Below, one piece after another: positions 59,679 through 64,000 of a DNA stretch of 64,000 bases (positions are counted from its first letter, which is position 1; each line of letters begins with the position of its first letter). Below the pieces are notes generated by a model. It was not told the origin of the DNA, did not search any database, and was given only the letters and a program-made list of their open reading frames with translations. The position numbers and the translations under genes are program-made. This DNA is from Methylobacterium sp. J-076 (GTDB lineage: Bacteria; Pseudomonadota; Alphaproteobacteria; Rhizobiales; Beijerinckiaceae). The stretch covers positions 372,001-436,000 of the forward strand of contig NZ_JAKSXW010000149.1 in assembly GCF_022829405.1 (NCBI RefSeq), written 5' to 3'.

Positions 59679-62237
59679 TCACAGCCACAGCACCTTGCGC
59701 CTCAGGTCCTGATCGTCCCGCAGCAGGCGAGACTCACCCGTCCACTGCACGGCGCCCCGCTCCAGGGCCACCGTCCGGTCCGACAGGGCGAGCGCCAAGT
59801 CGAGGTGATGGTCCACGAGAATGATCGCCAGTTCCCGGCGCAGGCGATCGAACGCCTCGAACAGCTCCTCCGTCACCGCCGGGGACAGGCCCTCGAAGGG
59901 CTCGTCCAGAAGGAGGAGCCGCGTGTCACCGGACAGGGCGCGGGCCACGGCCACCATCTGCTGCTCGCCCCCCGAGAGCCGGGCGGCATCGACGGTCCAG
60001 CGCTCCTTGAGGCGCGGGAAGAATTCGAGCACCCTGTCCTCGTTCCAGTGGATCCCCGCGCCGGTCAGGCGCCGCAGACGGCCCAGGCCGAGATTCTCGG
60101 CGACGCTCATGCCCGCGAACAGAGCCCGCCCCTGCGGCACGTAGCCGATGCCGAGCCGGGAGATGCGGTCGGGCGGAAGGCCGGCGATGTCCTCCCCGCC
60201 GAGCGCGATCCGCCCCGAGGCCGGTGGGGCGATGCCGATCAGCGTCTTGAGCAAGGTGGATTTGCCGGCGCCGTTGCGCCCGAGCAGCGCCACCACCTCC
60301 CCCCGGCGCACGGTGAGATCGACGCCGTTGAGGATGTGCGACTTGCCGTAGAAGGTGTTCACGCCCTCCATGGTCAGCAGGTCTTCCTTCGCGGCGGCGC
60401 TGGCCCGGGGTTTCGCGGCGATGGCCTCCGTGCCGGAGCCGAGATAGACCGCCTGGACCTTCGCGTCGTCGCGGGCGTCGGCGACGGTGCCATCCACCAG
60501 CACCGCGCCGTCGGCCATCACCGTCACCCGGTCGGCGAGGCGGAACACCCGGTCGATGTCGTGCTCCACGAGGAGGACGGGGATGTCGGCCGAGAGCGCC
60601 TTGATGAGGTCGCCGACCCGCTCGCGCTCGGCGGCGGCGAGCCCGGCCAGGGGCTCGTCCAGCAGCAGCACCCGCGGGCGGGTGGCGAGCGCCAGCCCCA
60701 TGTCCAAGAGCCGTTGCCCGCCGTAGGACAGGCTGCCGGCCTCCGCCCGCTCGATTCCCGACAGGCCGGTCCAGCGCAGCAATTCGGCGGTGTCGTCGGC
60801 GATCTCGCCGAGGGCGAGGGCGTCCCGCCAGGGGCTGAAGTGCGACGGGTGCCGGGCCTGCACCGCGAGGCGCACGTTCTCCTGCACCGACAGGCCGGGG
60901 AACAGGTTGGTGATCTGGAACGACCGCCCGATCCCCGCCCGGGTGATCGCGTCGGGTTCGAGGCCCCCGACATCGCGCCCGTCGAGGGTGATGCGCCCGG
61001 CATCGGGGTGGTAGAGCCCCGAGAGCAGGTTGAAGGCGGAGGTCTTGCCCGCGCCGTTGGGGCCTATCAGGGCGTGCAGCGTCCGGTCGGCGACGGCGAA
61101 GGAGACGCCGCGCACCGCCGCCACCGCCCCGAACCGCTTCGCGATGCCCTCCACCACGAGGACCGGCCCCGTCCCCGCGCCGCCGGCGATGAAGCGCGGC
61201 GGCACGCGCCCGCTCGCCCCGGCCCGGCGCGCAGCCATGGCTGCCCCCTCGGTGGACGCCCTGCGGAACGGCTTCATGAGCCGCGTGCCGATGCCGACGA
61301 GCCCGTCCGGCGACAGCACGATGAAGGCGACGAACAGCAGGCCGAAATACAGGAGCCAGTCGCCGGTGTAGATCGACAGGAACTCCCGGAACAGGATGAA
61401 GAACAGGGCGCCGATCGCCGGCCCGAGGAACGAGCGCATCCCGCCGATCACCGTCATGGCGAGCAGTTCGCCGGAGAAGGCGATGGAGATCGGATCGGCG
61501 GAAGCGAAGCGGTGGTTGTAGGCCGAGAGCGCCCCCGCCAAGCCGGTGATCGTGGCCGAGAGCACGAAGGCCGCGAGCTTGTAGCGGTCGGTGGCGTAGC
61601 CGAGGAAGCCGGCCCGCTGCTCGTTCTCGCGGATCGCCACCAGCACCGTGCCCATCGGCGAGCGGCGGAACCGCCAGAGGCCGAACAGCACCAGGGCGGC
61701 GATGGATGCGACGGCGGCGTAGAGCGGGCCCGGCGCGTCGAGGGCGTCCCAGCGGCGCACGCCGCCGATGCCGTTCTCGCCGCCGGTCAGGTCCGTCCAG
61801 CGGAAGGCGATGGCGTAGAGCATCGCCGTGAGGGCGAGCGTCAGCAGGGAGAAGTAGACGCCCCGGCGCCGCAGGATCAGCCCCCCGGCCGCGAGCGCGC
61901 AGCCGGCGGTGATCGCCAGGGCGCCGAGGAGGGGCAGGGCCATGTCCCCCGGCAGGAGTCGGGTCTGGAGGATCGCCACCGCGTAGGCGCCGATGCCGAA
62001 CCACGCCCCGTGGCCGAAGGAGACGAGGCCGGTCCAGCCGACGAGGATGTTGAGGCCGAGGACGGCGAGGGCGAAGATCACCACGTCGATGGCGGTGATC
62101 ATCGTCAGGCCGATCGCGTCGAGGGCGAAGGGCAGGACGGCGAGCGCAGCCAGGGCGACCCAGAGCTGGCGGCTCTCGCGGACGAGGCCGCCGCGCTGGG
62201 GCGGGGCGAGGGGAAGGGCCTCGGCGGTCTGGGACAT
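59679..62237 (-). CDS. Fused branched-chain-amino-acid-type ABC transporter: permease (LivM) + two ATPases (LivG, LivF)
   Basis: 852 residues encoding three normally separate proteins in one chain. Residues ~1-340 are LivM (ten or so helices, GLNILVGWTGLVSFGHGAWF, EFLSIYTGDWLLYFGLLFV). ~355-600 is LivG (Walker A GPNGAGKTSAFNLLSG, signature LSYGGQRLLDMGLALATRP, Walker B VLLLDEPLAGL). ~605-852 is LivF (LGRNGAGKSTLLKTLIG, LSGGEQQMVAVARALSGDTR, LLLLDEPFEGLSP). Short charged linkers join the parts and no internal stop is present. It lies 8 bases downstream of the livH gene. The system probably imports an amino acid, carnitine-like or other organic acid substrate rather than strictly leucine-type amino acids. 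Confidence 0.94.
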   Translation of the reverse strand: MSQTAEALPLAPPQRGGLVRESRQLWVALAALAVLPFALDAIGLTMITAIDVVIFALAVLGLNILVGWTGLVSFGHGAWFGIGAYAVAILQTRLLPGDMALPLLGALAITAGCALAAGGLILRRRGVYFSLLTLALTAMLYAIAFRWTDLTGGENGIGGVRRWDALDAPGPLYAAVASIAALVLFGLWRFRRSPMGTVLVAIRENEQRAGFLGYATDRYKLAAFVLSATITGLAGALSAYNHRFASADPISIAFSGELLAMTVIGGMRSFLGPAIGALFFILFREFLSIYTGDWLLYFGLLFVAFIVLSPDGLVGIGTRLMKPFRRASTEGAAMAARRAGASGRVPPRFIAGGAGTGPVLVVEGIAKRFGAVAAVRGVSFAVADRTLHALIGPNGAGKTSAFNLLSGLYHPDAGRITLDGRDVGGLEPDAITRAGIGRSFQITNLFPGLSVQENVRLAVQARHPSHFSPWRDALALGEIADDTAELLRWTGLSGIERAEAGSLSYGGQRLLDMGLALATRPRVLLLDEPLAGLAAAERERVGDLIKALSADIPVLLVEHDIDRVFRLADRVTVMADGAVLVDGTVADARDDAKVQAVYLGSGTEAIAAKPRASAAAKEDLLTMEGVNTFYGKSHILNGVDLTVRRGEVVALLGRNGAGKSTLLKTLIGIAPPASGRIALGGEDIAGLPPDRISRLGIGYVPQGRALFAGMSVAENLGLGRLRRLTGAGIHWNEDRVLEFFPRLKERWTVDAARLSGGEQQMVAVARALSGDTRLLLLDEPFEGLSPAVTEELFEAFDRLRRELAIILVDHHLDLALALSDRTVALERGAVQWTGESRLLRDDQDLRRKVLWL

Positions 62238-62245
62238 GGCGCCTC

Positions 62246-63121
62246 TCACTCGAACCGGGCGATGTGTTCGCCGAACAGTCCCCGCGGCCGCAGGAGCAGC
62301 ACGAGCACCATCAGGCCGTAGACCGCCGCCTCCGTGGCGGGCGGGTAGGCGTAGGCGGTGAGGCCGCGCACCACGCCGACGATCAGCGCCGCCAGCACCA
62401 CGCCCCAGAACGAGCCGAGCCCGCCGATCACCACCACCACGAAGGCGAAGGTGAGGATCTCCGCCCCCATGGCCGGCTGCACCCCCGTCACCGGGGCCAT
62501 CATCGTGCCGGCCAGCCCCGCGAGGCCGGTGGCGATCACGACGACGGCGGTCATGTACGGCCGGAGCGAGATGCCGAGCGCAGCCACCATGTCGGGGTTC
62601 TGCACCCCCGCCCGCACCACACGGCCGAAGCTGGTCTTCGTCAGCAGGAGCCACAGGCCGAGGACGCAGACCACGGCGACGACGAGGATCGCGAGGCGAT
62701 AGCGCGAATAGATCAGGTCGCCGATGAAGACCTGCCCGCGCAGCCAGGGCGGGATGCCGAAGGGCAGGGGGGCCGCGCCGAAGGCCATGCGCAGGGCCTG
62801 TTCGGCCACCATGGCGAGGCCGAAGGTGAGGAGCAGCCCCAGCGCCGGGTCGCCCCGGTAGAACCGCCGCAGCAGGAACCGCTCCACCACCAGCCCGATC
62901 GACCCCACCGCCAGGGGGGAGGCGACGAGCGCCCCGCCGAAGCCGATCTGCGGCGCCAGCGCCACGGTGAGGTAGGCGCCGATGGCGTAGAACGCCCCGT
63001 GGGCGAGGTTGACGATGCCGCCGAGGCTGAAGATCAGCGACAGGCCGAGCGCGATCAGCAGATACTGGACGCCGATCAGCAGGCCGTTCAGCACCTGCTC
63101 CAGCATGAAGACGAGCGTCAT
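62246..63121 (-). CDS. livH: Branched-chain-amino-acid-type ABC transporter permease (LivH)
   Basis: 291 residues, eight or so helices. Typical start LEQVLNGLLIGVQYLLIALG, SLGGIVNLAHGAFYAIGAYL, and the C-terminal PVTGVQPAMGAEILTFAFVV, VVIGGLGSFWGVVLAALIVG, ending GLFGEHIARFE. It is encoded 9 bases after the binding-protein gene. Confidence 0.95.
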   Translation of the reverse strand: MTLVFMLEQVLNGLLIGVQYLLIALGLSLIFSLGGIVNLAHGAFYAIGAYLTVALAPQIGFGGALVASPLAVGSIGLVVERFLLRRFYRGDPALGLLLTFGLAMVAEQALRMAFGAAPLPFGIPPWLRGQVFIGDLIYSRYRLAILVVAVVCVLGLWLLLTKTSFGRVVRAGVQNPDMVAALGISLRPYMTAVVVIATGLAGLAGTMMAPVTGVQPAMGAEILTFAFVVVVIGGLGSFWGVVLAALIVGVVRGLTAYAYPPATEAAVYGLMVLVLLLRPRGLFGEHIARFE

Positions 63122-63130
63122 CGCCTCACC

Positions 63131-64000
63131 TCACGCCGGGAAGGTGCAGGCATTCTCCTCCCGCGTGGTCGCGAGGAGCTCCAGGCTCTCCCCCGGCCCC
63201 GGCAGCGGGCCGGTCGAGGTGAAGATGTCGTAGGCGTTCTTGATCGTCTCCGGCGGCAGGGCGGTGATGGCGTACATCTCCTGCATCAGCTCGTGGTCCC
63301 ACGACCGGAAATAACCCTCCCGGGACTTGTGGATGTCGAACTTCGCGCCGCCCTCGAAATACTCCACGATCTTCAGGGAATCGGTCGTCTTCGTCTCCGC
63401 CATCGCCCGCGCGAGGATCTTGGTGGCGGTGTAGTCGCCCCAGGCCTGGTTTTCGGGCGGGCGCTTGTACTTGGCCCTGAAGGCCGCCACGAACTTCTGC
63501 GCCGAGGGCGACGGGACCATGTGGTGCCACACCACCGGCCACGTCCCGAGGAAGTTGCCCTGGCCCGCGCCCCAGGCCAGGGCCGTGTCGAACCCGAACC
63601 CCGCCACGGGGAAGGGCAGGCCGAACTCGCTGTACTGCTTGAGGAAGTTGGTGATCTGCGCACCCGCGAGGTTGCAGATCACCAGGTCCGGCCGGTTCTG
63701 GCGGATCTTGAGCAGGAACGGCGAGAAATCCGTCAGCTCGGTGGGGATCAGGTCTTCGCCCGTGATGGTGGCGCCGTTGCCCGCCAGGAACTTCCTGGCC
63801 TGTTTCAGCAAGTCGTGGCCGAAGGCATAGTCGGCCGTCAGGGTGTAGATCTTCTTGTCCTTGACGAGGCCCTTCTCCAACAGCGCCCGGCCTGCGGCGC
63901 GCACCATCATGGTGTTCTGCGCCTCGACGTGGAACATGAACCGCTTGCAGTCGGCCCCCCGCAGGGCGTCCGAATTCGCGCCGGTGTTGATGAATAGCGT
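63131..64000 (-). CDS. ABC transporter substrate-binding protein, LivJ type (partial)
   Basis: The gene runs off the right edge; about 289 C-terminal residues are visible. Peripla_BP_6-type: ALLEKGLVKDKKIYTLTADY, FGHDLLKQARKFLAGNGATI, GEDLIPTELTDFSPFLLKIR, then NQAWGDYTATKILARAMAET and WDHELMQEMYAITALPPETI near the end. Its N-terminus and signal peptide are outside. It delivers the substrate to the LivH/LivMGF membrane complex. Confidence 0.92.
   Translation of the reverse strand, partial: TLFINTGANSDALRGADCKRFMFHVEAQNTMMVRAAGRALLEKGLVKDKKIYTLTADYAFGHDLLKQARKFLAGNGATITGEDLIPTELTDFSPFLLKIRQNRPDLVICNLAGAQITNFLKQYSEFGLPFPVAGFGFDTALAWGAGQGNFLGTWPVVWHHMVPSPSAQKFVAAFRAKYKRPPENQAWGDYTATKILARAMAETKTTDSLKIVEYFEGGAKFDIHKSREGYFRSWDHELMQEMYAITALPPETIKNAYDIFTSTGPLPGPGESLELLATTREENACTFPA

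Overview
The window is high-GC DNA of an alphaproteobacterium, most likely a Methylobacterium-type member of Hyphomicrobiales. I infer this from gene content, gene style and the palindromic intergenic repeats; no marker gene settles the species. The left (1-10 kb) and right (28.7-64 kb) parts read as chromosome or megaplasmid. A phage-like integrated element of about 18 kb sits between them.

Left part (1-10 kb): a CPA1-type cation/proton antiporter cut by the window edge, then a membrane hybrid sensor kinase with two receiver domains. Next is a compact periplasmic redox unit: a very Met/Lys/Arg-rich secreted peptide, a b-type membrane cytochrome and a Tat/lipobox molybdopterin oxidoreductase. 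This arrangement resembles methionine-based hypochlorite-scavenging systems. A HAD hydrolase, a SnoaL-like protein and a second, cytoplasmic sulfite-oxidase-family enzyme follow. An AT-rich gap and a truncated IS630 transposase mark the edge of the foreign region.

Element (about 10.1-28.72 kb): it ends at a 50-bp 3' fragment of a tRNA-Lys(CTT) gene, next to a tyrosine integrase that reads away from it. It encodes a protein with family-A-polymerase-like motifs, three tail-like structural genes, a divergent control region, Cro-like proteins, a DnaQ-like exonuclease, a metallophosphoesterase and about a dozen small unknown genes. No terminase, portal, capsid or lysis gene is visible, so it is a remnant or an unusual minimal element. 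Its most striking feature is in the 5' leaders: three consecutive genes carry the same 8-nt-loop hairpin, whose closing base pair differs in each copy yet always pairs. Two later genes share a second structured leader.

Right part, 28.7-38 kb: a DUF427 protein, a degenerate archaemetzincin-like secreted protein, an envelope/stress group (Ala-rich helical, PRC-barrel and triple-BON proteins), small coiled-coil proteins, a divergent LysR/OsmC pair and a second LysR gene.

Right part, 38.6-64 kb: a catabolic region. It holds an SDR, a split transketolase, a threonate-dehydrogenase-like enzyme, a TRAP binding protein with only a stump of its DctQ subunit, a full transketolase, a GAF/HbpS/Opp-like ABC block without ATPase, a D-2-hydroxyacid dehydrogenase, a second orphan TRAP binding protein, an acyl-CoA ligase, an FAH-family enzyme and a GlcD-like flavoprotein. 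On the minus strand lies an ABC uptake operon, with LivM, LivG and LivF fused into one protein, followed by a lambda-crystallin-like 3-hydroxyacid dehydrogenase and a beta-keto acid cleavage enzyme. Together these suggest uptake and oxidation of hydroxy or sugar acids. The exact substrates cannot be read from the sequence.
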